A stretch of DNA of 64,000 nucleotides from Spirochaetia bacterium (GTDB taxonomy: Bacteria > Spirochaetota > Leptospiria > Leptospirales > Leptonemataceae), in contig JAIOPQ010000001.1 in the NCBI GenBank assembly GCA_021413825.1, positions 1 to 64,000 of the forward strand, read 5' to 3'. The notes beneath the pieces are model-generated. The model was not told where the DNA came from and did no database searches. It saw nothing but the letters and a program-made list of their open reading frames with translations. Shown here one piece after another: positions 49,941 to 58,991 of the stretch (position 1 is the stretch's first letter; each line of letters begins with the position of its first letter). A program made the translations under genes and the position numbers.

Positions 49941-52738
49941 TGATCTTTCCTCAGTTTGTACCATCCCTTCTCAACCAGCAGTTCAATAAGCGACGGAAGG
50001 AAGGTTAGGGAGACTGTGAGTGTGGCTGCAAGCCCAATACAGGCTACAATTCCCATGGACCGTACTCCCGGATGCACCGCAATCAGTAAAGCACCCCAGC
50101 CTACAAACGTGGTCAGATTAGATGCAAAGATCGGAGGACCAATTCTCCCAAGTGCCTGAACCGCAGATCCAAGCTCCAGAGATCTGAACAACATGAAAAT
50201 GCCGCTATTGATGCCATAACCAATGATAATTGGAAATACGATGATGTTAAAGTAATTTAACTTTACGTTTCCGATGACCATGAGTCCACACATGGCAAGC
50301 ATCCCTGTAATCAGGGGAATTAATGCAATCAGACAGGACTTGAGGTTACGGAAACTGACGAGCAACAGAAGCATTACCAGCACAGACGTTCCTATGATAA
50401 TCCAGCGCGACTCTCGCTGGATTATGTAGGTAAACTCCGCAACAAGCATGGTAGAGCCGGTAGCTCGCGCCACCTTCGTTGTTTTTTGAACGTCTTCCAA
50501 ACTCTTGAAGGGTCGCGATTTGAGAATCTCCTGATTCACCATGTCAGAAAACCCAAGACTCTTCAGGCTTTTCTCATCGATCCTGTTGAGTATCTCAACT
50601 GTGCCATTGATTTCATGTTCGCTTAAGTCCATTGCAAGTACGCGTTTCTTCACGTCGCTTCCTGGGAAACGCTTGCGAAGCTTCTTTTCCCAGTTGGGAA
50701 TTTCGTATGCTATGCGTTGGATTGTTAGCCGCCCGATTATCGGATAGTGCATTTCACCAACCAGATTGTCCAGGCGGGCCAGGTCCTGGGCAAAATACAT
50801 GCGATCTACTTCCGGATAGATGAACGTCAGCCATCCTTTAATGGGAGAAGAATCAACATTCTGAAACTGATCGCGCATACGTGGCGGAAGGTCGTTTAGA
50901 ACGAACGGCTTCTCACGCGTAATTTGTAGATATTGTCCGTAGTACTGTTTAAACTCCGCGGGAATCAGGGCAGCTGGAATGTTGGTCTGTCCTGCAAAAT
51001 TCTGAATCAGGGCCGCATTCCTGAGTTGCTGCACGGCTGGCGGAACAAATGAAAATGGAGAAACGATTTGAGCTACAGTTCCCCGCAAGCGCTCATCCGG
51101 CGGTTCAAGATATTCATAGAGGGATGAAGCTTCGTCGATTGTATCCGTTGCAACTGCAAGCGGATCCCCTGCAATGTCATACCGCAGATCCATCTCTTCG
51201 CGCAGGTATTCTGAAGGAATATCTGAGGAAAGCATGTTGCGCGAATCGTGATCGAACCCAACTCCGCGTGCAAGGATTCCAAAAAGTACCGTCAATCCAA
51301 GACTGGTGATTACAACAATTCTTGACACTCGCGGAACATTGAATCGCGGTTTAAAAGAATCCGGTTCTGGTGAGCCTTTGCCCAGGGATTTTACAAATCC
51401 GGGAAACCATTTTTCAAACATTACGATTTGAAGCGGCGTGAGAATGAACATGGAAAGCATAGTTACAACGATTCCGTAAGCAGAAATCGCGCCAAACTCC
51501 GAGAAACCCTTGAAATCAGATAGGATCAAGGCGAGGAATGCGGCCGCAACCGTTGCAGCTGAAAACAAAGCGGCCGGACCAGTGCGGAGCACTGTCGTTT
51601 TGATCGCGTCCATTGTATCTTCTGATTGCCAGTATTCTTGTTTGAAACGGAATACGAAATGGATTCCAAAATCGATTCCAAAACCCGCGAGGATTCCCCC
51701 AAAAATTGCGGTGATCAAGTTCAACTTTCCAATCACGAAATACGTCAAACCGTAGGTAAGAATGATTGCATAGACCAATGAAACAAGCAGGGCCAGAATC
51801 AACCTGAATCTACGGATGAAAAATCCTAGAACGCCGGCTATTCCTAGCAGAGAAAGCACAAGAGTTGGTCTGAGCGAACTATCGATTGAATCGTATTGAT
51901 CCACGTAGGTTGGATAGAGCCCGGTGAATCCAACTTCAATCCCGCGGTCCTTAAACTTCATTTCCTCGATGTGCTTTGAGATTCCAGCCATCAATTCGCG
52001 GCTTTTATTAATTTCATTCATCGAGAATGCTGGTTTTACAAGCAGCACCATCATCCTGCGGTCTGGCGAAACATAATAATCATCAATGATTTCTTTTTTG
52101 CCTACGCGGAGATACTTGGCTAGAAGATCGGACAGATCAAGATTCACCTGTCCCTGGCCCAGATCGATGAAGAACGGGTCAGCCCTCTTGATTAAATCGT
52201 CGCGCTTGATTGAAACACGTCGTATAGCCTCTTTAAGGTCCTCTGTCTTCCAGAACAATAGGAACTTACGCTTTAGAAATTCCAGAGAAAACTTATACTG
52301 AACAAAGCGCACGTCTGGATTTTTCTTGAGTTCGTCTGCAATTTCATCTGAAGCTTTCTTAAGCACTTGTGCTCGTGCAATATCCGCTGTTCTGGTTTTT
52401 GCGTACTCAACGTTTGCTTTCTTTACCAGAGCCTTGGCGCCAGGATCATCACCGGAACGTTTTAGCTGCCGAGCCTGCTCAACGAGCTTGTCCCCTTCAT
52501 TTCGCTCAGTGTTCTTAAGCGTGATAATCAGAAAACCAGTCCCACCAACCATCGTTGTAATCTTTTTTGCGTCCTGGACGTGCGGGAGATTCTCAGGCAA
52601 AAGTTCGAGTTGATTCGAGTTAATGCTGAGCTTTGAAGTTCCGTATACAGCTACGAGGAAAAGTGCAAGCGCTACGAGCGCGCTTGCAGTGGTATGTTTA
52701 AGATAGAAATCGTAAAAGCGAATTACATACTTGGACAT
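49937..52738 (-). CDS. RND-superfamily (MMPL/HpnN-like) transporter
   Basis: 933 residues with two repeated halves, each with a large periplasmic loop and a block of helices. First membrane segment TASALVALALFLVAVYGTSKL, then SINSNQLELLPENLPHVQDAKKITTMVGG, typical of HpnN/MMPL. Sterol-sensing-like helices: LPTLVLSLLGIAGVLGFFI, LNLITAIFGGILAGFGIDFGIHFVFRF and the second-half SRWIIIGTSVLVMLLLLVSFRN, IVFPIIIGYGINSGIFMLF. With the MlaC-like gene six bases upstream it matches the HpnM-HpnN pairing for hopanoid or phospholipid transfer to the outer membrane; substrate not shown. Confidence 0.88.
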   Translation of the reverse strand: MSKYVIRFYDFYLKHTTASALVALALFLVAVYGTSKLSINSNQLELLPENLPHVQDAKKITTMVGGTGFLIITLKNTERNEGDKLVEQARQLKRSGDDPGAKALVKKANVEYAKTRTADIARAQVLKKASDEIADELKKNPDVRFVQYKFSLEFLKRKFLLFWKTEDLKEAIRRVSIKRDDLIKRADPFFIDLGQGQVNLDLSDLLAKYLRVGKKEIIDDYYVSPDRRMMVLLVKPAFSMNEINKSRELMAGISKHIEEMKFKDRGIEVGFTGLYPTYVDQYDSIDSSLRPTLVLSLLGIAGVLGFFIRRFRLILALLVSLVYAIILTYGLTYFVIGKLNLITAIFGGILAGFGIDFGIHFVFRFKQEYWQSEDTMDAIKTTVLRTGPAALFSAATVAAAFLALILSDFKGFSEFGAISAYGIVVTMLSMFILTPLQIVMFEKWFPGFVKSLGKGSPEPDSFKPRFNVPRVSRIVVITSLGLTVLFGILARGVGFDHDSRNMLSSDIPSEYLREEMDLRYDIAGDPLAVATDTIDEASSLYEYLEPPDERLRGTVAQIVSPFSFVPPAVQQLRNAALIQNFAGQTNIPAALIPAEFKQYYGQYLQITREKPFVLNDLPPRMRDQFQNVDSSPIKGWLTFIYPEVDRMYFAQDLARLDNLVGEMHYPIIGRLTIQRIAYEIPNWEKKLRKRFPGSDVKKRVLAMDLSEHEINGTVEILNRIDEKSLKSLGFSDMVNQEILKSRPFKSLEDVQKTTKVARATGSTMLVAEFTYIIQRESRWIIIGTSVLVMLLLLVSFRNLKSCLIALIPLITGMLAMCGLMVIGNVKLNYFNIIVFPIIIGYGINSGIFMLFRSLELGSAVQALGRIGPPIFASNLTTFVGWGALLIAVHPGVRSMGIVACIGLAATLTVSLTFLPSLIELLVEKGWYKLRKDQ

Positions 52739-52744
52739 AGTCGG

Positions 52745-53347
52745 CTATCTTCCAGCCGCTTTCTTAACTTGCGCAACCGCACTGTCCATGACTGAAAGCA
52801 GGCCAGGAATGCCTTTGGTTTTCAGCGTTGGCTGGACCTGTGCTTCTTTGTTCACCTGCATGCTTGAAGCTTGCTTCTCGTTTAGGAAATCCGTGATCAC
52901 GTAATTCTCCCCAACCTTAGTCAATATCCAGGAGAATGTTAGGCGTTCTGAACCGGAATACACAACTGAAGACTGAACGCGGGCCTGATCACCGTTGATT
53001 ACTGGCGGTTCATAGGTCAGGTCAATATCCTTAAAATACTTATGAACAAGGGGAAATGCTTTGTAACGAATATATTCACGAAGTTGTTTGGAAAATTTGT
53101 CCTTTTGGTCTGGTGTTGCGCGTTTTGCAAAATCACCCAGGAGAAATTCAGCCATCTGCATGGAGCCGATGCTTTCAAGCGCTCTATCCTCAAGGGCGAC
53201 GCGCTCTGCTGGAGTCTTAGCTTTATCGCTGTATCTCACATTTCCAATCAAACGTTTGATTGGAGCGAGGACCTTTTGCTCGGTTTCTTCTTGAGCGTGA
53301 ACTGAGATTGAAAAGATACAAATTGCAAATACCAGGAACTTCTTCAT
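52745..53347 (-). CDS. MlaC/HpnM-family periplasmic lipid-binding protein
   Basis: 200 residues. Signal KKFLVFAICIFSISVHA; then the MlaC pattern: IGSMQMAEFLLGDFAKRATPDQKDKFSKQLREYIRYKAFPLVHKYFKDIDLTYEP, DQARVQSSVVYSGSERLTFSWILTKVGENYVITDFLNEK. It would carry lipid across the periplasm for the RND protein encoded next. AGGGAG lies before the ATG. No MlaD/E/F genes are present, so this is the RND-linked rather than ABC-linked version. Confidence 0.87.
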   Translation of the reverse strand: MKKFLVFAICIFSISVHAQEETEQKVLAPIKRLIGNVRYSDKAKTPAERVALEDRALESIGSMQMAEFLLGDFAKRATPDQKDKFSKQLREYIRYKAFPLVHKYFKDIDLTYEPPVINGDQARVQSSVVYSGSERLTFSWILTKVGENYVITDFLNEKQASSMQVNKEAQVQPTLKTKGIPGLLSVMDSAVAQVKKAAGR

Positions 53348-53383
53348 GTGTCTCCCTCTACGGAATCTAATATTGGATTGGAC

Positions 53384-53399
53384 GATTCTGCAGAGAATC
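53384..53399 (-). promoter_or_regulatory. Palindrome upstream of the MlaC operon
   Basis: GATTCT-gcag-AGAATC, a perfect six-base inverted repeat about 37 bases before the MlaC-like start. Its arms match the leuC palindrome (AGATTCT/AGAATCT) apart from spacing (four against three). May be an operator or a leader hairpin; no clear promoter was found to place it. Confidence 0.3.
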
Positions 53400-53458
53400 T
53401 AGCTCTTATTTTTGCACGCGAAAGGCTGTGGCAATCAAATTCCGTTCTAATTACAATT

Positions 53459-54292
53459 CTATCTTTTAGCCAGGAAGAGGTATCTTAGAGGGACTTCGTA
53501 TCCTTCAATCGTTTTGTCGCCTGTGTCGTTGTAGAATTCTTTCATGCAAGGGAGATCTGCGAATTCAGTCCTGCTCTGTTCGTCTCTAGCATCCCAGACA
53601 TCCATCATCCGGTTGGTTCCGAATCCGGAGCGTCTCAGCATGTTCTGTATGGCCACGGGTCCCGGCACCATCCAGATTCCGCCCTGCCCTGCATACTTTC
53701 CAGCGGGCACAATCATTCGTTCACCCAGATCGGCACCAAGGGTTTCAAGCACTACATATCCGCCGGGTGCAAGCGATTCGCGAAGGGCGTCCAGTAACTC
53801 GTATGGATTTTTCTGATGATACACCACACCCATGCAAAAAATCACATCAAAGACTTGCTTTTCTTCAAGCAACCACTGATAGCCTGCACGCTTAAACGAA
53901 ATTCGCGAATCTCCTAAATCCCGCGTAATAAATTCAAATTGCTTCTCAAAGTTGACTGCAGGATCCAATCCAAGTGCCGAGGTGGCACCGGCCTCGATGG
54001 CGCGGAATAGGTAGTATCCGTTGTTACAACCTACATCGCAGACTCGCCTTCCCTTTAGCCCACCTTGCGAATCGGCAACGGCTAATGCACGTTTCCATTT
54101 TAGACTACTGTCCCATTGACCATCGATTCGAAGTCCATGCAACTCAAATGGGCCCTTGCGCCAGGGTGCGAGTGATTTGGCCTCAATTGTGAGGCGTGAA
54201 AAATCCGCTGCATTCAGATCGGACGGATTTCCAATCCGAATGCAGTCACCGTACTGATTACTCTTGTTTACTCTTGAGTCCAAGGCCACCAA
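53459..54292 (-). CDS. cmoB: tRNA U34 carboxymethyltransferase (CmoB-like)
   Basis: 277 residues from TTG 54292 (start uncertain; later GTG/TTG codons are possible). CmoB pattern: LAPWRKGPFELHGLRIDGQWDSSLKWKRAL, SAM-binding GRRVCDVGCNNGYYLFRAIEAGA, LGLDPAVNFEKQFEF, IFCMGVVYHQKNPYELLDALRESLAPGGYVVLET, MVPGPVAIQNMLRRSGF. CmoB transfers the carboxymethyl group of carboxy-SAM to tRNA; CmoA, which makes that donor, is not in the window. The protein is shorter than E. coli CmoB (323) at the N-terminus. It overlaps the SPFH gene by 35 bases. Confidence 0.9.
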   Translation of the reverse strand: MVALDSRVNKSNQYGDCIRIGNPSDLNAADFSRLTIEAKSLAPWRKGPFELHGLRIDGQWDSSLKWKRALAVADSQGGLKGRRVCDVGCNNGYYLFRAIEAGATSALGLDPAVNFEKQFEFITRDLGDSRISFKRAGYQWLLEEKQVFDVIFCMGVVYHQKNPYELLDALRESLAPGGYVVLETLGADLGERMIVPAGKYAGQGGIWMVPGPVAIQNMLRRSGFGTNRMMDVWDARDEQSRTEFADLPCMKEFYNDTGDKTIEGYEVPLRYLFLAKR

Positions 54293-55175
54293 GCGTTTCT
54301 TTTAGATCAGCCATGTTAAGGGGTAACACAACGCGTGTGCTTGATTTGGCGAGACCTTCCATCTGCCGCAGATATTCCTGAATCAGACTGAGTCTCATGG
54401 CCTCGGCACCTCCAGGCTGACCCACTGCCTCTGCAATTTTCTTGAGTCCGGTTGCAGTTGCAATAGCGAGCGCTTTTATTTCAGATGCTTCCCCTTCCGC
54501 CTGGTTAACTGTTTTCTGTCTTTCACCTTCGGATTTATTGATCAGCTCCTGCTTCATACCTTCTGATTTGTTAATGCGCGAGGTTTTCTCACCTTCTGAA
54601 CGCGCAATAGTGGCGCGTTTCTCCCGCTCTGCCGTCATTTGCTTTTCCATACTCTGTAGAATTGATTTGGGTGGAGCGATATTTTGAATTTCATATCTCA
54701 AAATATTAATTCCCCACGGTTCAGCTGCATCATCTACAATCTTGACAATCTTAGCATTGAGGGTTTCGCGTTCTTCAAACGTCTTGTCAAGTTCCAGATG
54801 GCCCAGGGCCGCTCGCATCGCAGTTTGCGCCAGTTGAATGAGCGCATAACGGTAGTTGGAAACGTTGTATGCTGCGCGATATGGATCTTCTACCTTCATG
54901 TAGATTACACCGTCTACCTGAATCTGAACGTTATCACCTGTAATACAGACCTGAGCTGGAACATCGATTGCCTCTTCTTTAAGAGTAAGCTTGTAGGTGA
55001 TTCGATCCAGGAACGGGATCAATGAATGAAAGCCAGATCCCAGCGCCTTATGAAACTTACCAAGTCGTTCAACTAGATACACTTCCTGGGCCGGAACGAT
55101 CCGGATGGAAAGTGCAAACTTTATAAACACATAGATTCCAAAAATAATGAATATGACCATTCCTACAGTATCCAT
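54258..55175 (-). CDS. SPFH/band-7 (stomatin-like) membrane protein
   Basis: 305 residues. N-terminal membrane helix (VGMVIFIIFGIYVFIKFAL), then the complete band-7 start SIRIVPAQEVYLVERLGKFHKALGSGFHSLIPFLDRITYKLTLKEEAIDVPAQVCIT. ILRYEIQNIAPPKSILQSMEKQMTAEREKRA leads into an 11-residue repeat region (SEGEK..., SEGMK..., SEGER..., AEGE...) forming coiled coil, typical of stomatin/QmcA. Forms large oligomers at the inner membrane; usually works with an NfeD protein, here two genes upstream. Intact, in contrast to the paralogue before it. Confidence 0.93.
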   Translation of the reverse strand: MDTVGMVIFIIFGIYVFIKFALSIRIVPAQEVYLVERLGKFHKALGSGFHSLIPFLDRITYKLTLKEEAIDVPAQVCITGDNVQIQVDGVIYMKVEDPYRAAYNVSNYRYALIQLAQTAMRAALGHLELDKTFEERETLNAKIVKIVDDAAEPWGINILRYEIQNIAPPKSILQSMEKQMTAEREKRATIARSEGEKTSRINKSEGMKQELINKSEGERQKTVNQAEGEASEIKALAIATATGLKKIAEAVGQPGGAEAMRLSLIQEYLRQMEGLAKSSTRVVLPLNMADLKETLGGLGLKSKQE

Positions 55176-55176
55176 T

Positions 55177-55941
55177 TCAACCTCCCTGTCCTTGATTCGT
55201 AGTGGCGCCGCTTGGTGGTGCGGCTTTGGTCATTAACTCGGAGAATCCGGCCATGAATCCCTGGATATTTGCAAGTCCAACTGGAACGACAGACGTCTGC
55301 GCTTCCGTGATGATCTGGCCAAATTGTTTAATATATTCTTCTACTATACGCATCTGAACCGCGCGCGCTCCGGAAGGATGTTGCATTGCAGATGCAACCT
55401 CGCGCAGGGCTGTGGCCGTCGCTTCCGCGACCAGTTCGATTCGCCTTGCATTTCCTTCTGCTTCGTTGATCTGGCGTTGCTTATGCCCCTCTGATATGTT
55501 GATAGCTTCCGTTTTCTCACCTTCGGAAAGATTGATCAGCGCCGCGCGCTCGCCTTCAGAATGCGCAATGTCAGCGCGCTTGTCACGCTCAGCCGTCATT
55601 TGCTTTTCCATGGTCTGCAGAATAGTTTTGGGCGGGATGATGTTTTTGATTTCGTAACGCGTTATTTTTACGCCCCAGGGAGCGCTTGCATGATCAATGG
55701 CCCTGACGATTGCATCGTTAATTCGAACCCTGTCCACAAACGTGCGGTCCAGTTCCAGCTTACCTACTTCTGAACGCATGCTCGTCTGCGCCAATTGAAT
55801 CGATGCAAACTTATAGTCTTGAATTCCGTAGCTTGCAAGTTTAGGATCGAGGACCCTCATATAGAGAATTCCATCCACTTCAACTTGCACGTTGTCCTTT
55901 GTAATACAAATCTGCGGCGCAACGTCGATGACTTCTTCCAT
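55177..55941 (-). pseudogene. SPFH/band-7 paralogue, body (5' end deleted and frameshifted)
   Basis: 254 residues from ATG 55941, beginning MEEVIDVAPQICITKDNVQVEVDGILYMR, which corresponds to residue about 68 of the intact neighbour. A longer reading of this frame (to 56076) yields non-SPFH residues. The membrane helix is encoded just upstream in another frame, and about 36 residues (the part equivalent to VYLVERLGKF...KLTLK) are absent from the DNA. The body is otherwise well preserved with SEGE-type repeats. It starts within the stop of the upstream fragment (TAATG), so reinitiation could still make it. Either a recent pseudogene, a genuinely split gene, or an assembly error. Confidence 0.75.
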
Positions 55942-56027
55942 TATAACTGCTGCTGCGGCACAATAATCAGCGTGAGCCGCATAAAGAACAAAACTACGAT
56001 TAGGCCAACGGCCAGAAGAAAGATCAT
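55941..56027 (-). pseudogene. SPFH paralogue, N-terminal membrane fragment (28 codons)
   Basis: ATG 56027 with an excellent GGAGG four bases upstream opens 28 codons: a membrane helix (MIFLLAVGLIVVLFFMRLTL) followed by IIVPQQQL and TAA. IxxVPQQQ is exactly how SPFH proteins continue, so this is the true start of the second SPFH gene; the frame breaks right after the CAGCAGCAG run. The stop overlaps the ATG of the body at 55941. Confidence 0.75.
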
Positions 56028-56112
56028 AGGACCTCCAGGGAATCTCGTCAATATAAGCCGAACGATTCAGTGTCAACGAATTTTGAGCTAGTTTAGCGAC
56101 GGAAAAAATGAG

Positions 56113-56547
56113 TCAGTTTGCGCGTTCTACATTGAGTGTCATCTGATCACGCCTGACAATGCGAACCTTCTCACCAACAGCAATGCTTTGCGTTGCAACT
56201 GCCTTCCACGAACTCTGATGAACATGCACACGACCAGGATTATCCGGTTCGATTGCTTCTACAACTTCCACAATCTTCCCGAGCATAACATCGTCTTCAG
56301 TGATTGCATCTTTCCGTTCAAAAGCAGGAAAGTATTTATAGACCTGGCCTCTGAAAAGCAGAAACAATCCCAGCGAGATTATGATCCAGGCGAAAATCTG
56401 AGTCACCAGATCCTGTAGCCACCCTGCGGCTATGAGAAGTCCCGTTATCACGGCGCCCACTCCAAGAAAGAGTGATACGAGGCCGGGAACCAGTATTTCT
56501 AAGAGGGCAAGCCCAACGCCGCCCACAACCCAAATAATCCAGTGCAT
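56113..56547 (-). CDS. NfeD-family membrane protein
   Basis: 144 residues, short NfeD without protease domain. Three to four membrane helices (IIWVVGGVGLALLEILVPGLVSLFLGVGAVITGLLIAAG, QIFAWIIISLGLFLLFRG), then a soluble OB-fold (about 80-144: MLGKIVEVVEAIEPDNPGRVHVHQSSWKAVATQSIAVGEKVRIVRRDQMTLNVE). NfeD proteins pair with SPFH proteins, which follow directly. Starts in the ftsZ stop (TAATG). Confidence 0.92.
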   Translation of the reverse strand: MHWIIWVVGGVGLALLEILVPGLVSLFLGVGAVITGLLIAAGWLQDLVTQIFAWIIISLGLFLLFRGQVYKYFPAFERKDAITEDDVMLGKIVEVVEAIEPDNPGRVHVHQSSWKAVATQSIAVGEKVRIVRRDQMTLNVERAN

Positions 56548-57743
56548 TATCGCTTACGCAAGTAAGCAGGTATCTCCAGATTATTCAAATCTATTTTTCC
56601 GGAATTTCCGTACTGACGAACCACTTCTTCTGATTCATCCGGCTCTGCCTGGGTCTGAGGCAGGTAGTCTTCTGCTCCGGCCTGGCGCCTAACTGGTTGC
56701 GCAGATGGAAAATATGGCTTTCTTCCTTGCTCCGGCTTGCCTGTCTCCGGGCTTCCAGGGAAGATTGGTTTCTTGCCGGGAGCCGCTGCACGCCTAAAGC
56801 CGGTTGCAATTACTGTCACGCGAATCTTTTCACGCAGGGCTGGATCAATAGTCATGCCAATAATAATATTTGCTGCCGGGTCCACTTTTTGTGTGATTAG
56901 CTCGCTTACATCTTTCCATTCTTTCATGGCCATGTCTTCGCCACCGCAAACGTTGATCAGTACTCCGGTAGCGCCCTCTACGCTTTGTTCTTCAAGGAGG
57001 GCATTGTTGATAGCCTGGTGGACTGCATCGCCTACACGATTGTCGCCCATTCCTTCGCCCGCGCCCATGATTGCATCACCGGTCTCCTTCATTACAGCCT
57101 GAACGTCTGCGAAATCCACATTGATTAGCCCGGCTTCGTTTACCAGATCGGAAATTCCGCGGACTGCACCAAGCAAAACGTCGTCTACAATTCTAAACGC
57201 AACATCCACTGGTGTGTTCTGTTCTATGACTTTGAAAATCGAATCGTTTTTGATTGTAATGAGCGTATCCACTTTATCGCGCAGACTTGAAAGTCCTTTC
57301 AATGCAAACTCGCGTCTGCGCTTGCCTTCCACCTCAAATGGAACGGTAACTACAGCAACAGTCAGGGCCTTGAGTTCGCGCGCTACCTCTGCAATCACTG
57401 GAGCTGCGCCCGTTCCTGTCCCGCCGCCCATTCCGGCCGTAATAAACACCATATCAGCACCTTTGAGCGCTTGTAAGATTCGATCGCGATCTTCTTGAGC
57501 TGCGCGTGTTCCAATTTCTGGATCGCCACCCGCTCCCATTCCACGCGTTGTCTTCTGTCCAATAGCAATGCGGATTTCTGCACGAGATTTCTTGAGAACC
57601 TGTTCATCGGTATTGATTACAATGAAATCTACACCGCGCAGGTTTGCATCGATCATGCGATTGACTGCGTTCATTCCGCCACCACCAACTCCAACTACCT
57701 TGATCAGGGCCGGTGATGTTTTTTCGTCTACTAGCTGCATCAT
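56547..57743 (-). CDS. ftsZ: Cell division protein FtsZ
   Basis: 398 residues. Tubulin-like GTPase that forms the Z ring. Nucleotide loop [15 protein letters not shown] (about 104-118), N-terminal [16 protein letters not shown], catalytic T7 loop [13 protein letters not shown] variable linker rich in Pro/Gln/Arg is followed by the C-terminal peptide [11 protein letters not shown], which binds FtsA. Either of two consecutive ATGs (57743, 57740) may start it. Thirty bases after ftsA. Confidence 0.98.
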   Translation of the reverse strand: MMQLVDEKTSPALIKVVGVGGGGMNAVNRMIDANLRGVDFIVINTDEQVLKKSRAEIRIAIGQKTTRGMGAGGDPEIGTRAAQEDRDRILQALKGADMVFITAGMGGGTGTGAAPVIAEVARELKALTVAVVTVPFEVEGKRRREFALKGLSSLRDKVDTLITIKNDSIFKVIEQNTPVDVAFRIVDDVLLGAVRGISDLVNEAGLINVDFADVQAVMKETGDAIMGAGEGMGDNRVGDAVHQAINNALLEEQSVEGATGVLINVCGGEDMAMKEWKDVSELITQKVDPAANIIIGMTIDPALREKIRVTVIATGFRRAAAPGKKPIFPGSPETGKPEQGRKPYFPSAQPVRRQAGAEDYLPQTQAEPDESEEVVRQYGNSGKIDLNNLEIPAYLRKR

Positions 57744-57773
57744 ATTTATTCCCTCTGAATCGTTACTAATTAC

Positions 57774-58991
57774 TTATAAATTCTCAGAAACCCAGTCCTT
57801 GAATTTCCGAACCCAGCCCGTACCGCTTGATTGTTTACGGCCTGGCTCGCGCTTCTCCATGGAGGCGGCTGATAGTAAGAGTCCAACTGCGGTTGCAAAC
57901 TCAGGGCCTTCCACTCGTTCCGAAAATCCGCCCGGTGTTTGCGGCAGACCTTTGCGGGCTGCAAGTGCGAATACTTCTTCTGCAAGACCCACAGCACCCT
58001 CGACACGACTTCCGCCACCTGTAAGAACAACTCCACCCGACAGGGAAGACTTCTTTCCGGATCGTTTGAGTTCTGCATCGACAAGTTCGAATATCTCACG
58101 CATCCGCGGCTCTATTATAGAGGCGATTTCCTGTCTGAGCACCCAGCGTGGTGGCCGCCCGGCTAGCGCTGGTAATTCAATTTTCTCGATTGGATCGACT
58201 GCGGCGACCTGCGCTGAACCTGAATTCTTCTTGATTGCTTCTGCAGTTTCCATTGGAATTTTAAGCCCAATGGAAAGATCCTGCGTTACATGAGTACCGC
58301 CGAGTGCAACCACGCTTGAAAACTGAACGCCACCTTCGACGAACATAATGATATCTGTGCTTCCGCTTCCAATGTCCAGGACTGCTACACCCAGATCTTT
58401 TTCACCAGGCGTCAAGACTGCTTCTGAAGAAGCGAGGGACGACATCACCATGTTCACGATTCGAATCCCGGCCCCGTTAACTGCCTTTTTAAGATTGGTA
58501 ACAGCTGTCCTTCCAGCAGTTACTATATGAACTTCAGCTTCCAGCCTAACACCCGTCATTCCGATTGGATCGCGGATTCCTGACTGATCATCCACAATGA
58601 ATTCGCGCGAAAGCACATGCAGGATATCTTGATCCGCAGGGATGCGAATGTTTTGCGCGCCCTCGATTACTCGCAGCACGTCGCTTTCAGTTACCACGCG
58701 ATCTCGATTTGTGACTGCTACAACTCCGCGTGAATTCTCGCCTCGCAGATGCTTTCCTGTCACATTCACTACCGCGTCTTCTACTACAAGTCCACTCATT
58801 AGTTCGGCTTCGCGTGCTGCTTCTTGAATCGACTGAACAGTCCCTTCAATATTTACAATTGCTCCGTTTCTTACACCGCGCGATGGAGCAACACCTACGC
58901 CGTTTACCTGGATTTCATTTTCATCGCCACGCCGCCCCATAAGGACTCGCACGTAGCTTGAACCGATATCGATTGCAGAAAATTCCCTCAT
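57774..58991 (-). CDS. ftsA: Cell division protein FtsA
   Basis: 405 residues, actin-like ATPase that tethers FtsZ. SAIDIGSSYVRVLMG start, phosphate loop VAVLDIGSGSTDIIMF, GGVVLTGGGSRVEGAVGLAEEVF, and the amphipathic membrane helix at the very end (GWVRKFKDWVSENL). 1C-type domain present. Overlaps ftsQ by four bases (ATGA). Confidence 0.97.
   Translation of the reverse strand: MREFSAIDIGSSYVRVLMGRRGDENEIQVNGVGVAPSRGVRNGAIVNIEGTVQSIQEAAREAELMSGLVVEDAVVNVTGKHLRGENSRGVVAVTNRDRVVTESDVLRVIEGAQNIRIPADQDILHVLSREFIVDDQSGIRDPIGMTGVRLEAEVHIVTAGRTAVTNLKKAVNGAGIRIVNMVMSSLASSEAVLTPGEKDLGVAVLDIGSGSTDIIMFVEGGVQFSSVVALGGTHVTQDLSIGLKIPMETAEAIKKNSGSAQVAAVDPIEKIELPALAGRPPRWVLRQEIASIIEPRMREIFELVDAELKRSGKKSSLSGGVVLTGGGSRVEGAVGLAEEVFALAARKGLPQTPGGFSERVEGPEFATAVGLLLSAASMEKREPGRKQSSGTGWVRKFKDWVSENL

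Noticed and set aside
55942..56076. Extended N-terminus (45 residues) of the second SPFH protein
   Set aside because: The residues are not SPFH-like, while the overlapping frame from ATG 56027 encodes a membrane helix with the family VPQQQ motif and has a strong ribosome-binding site.
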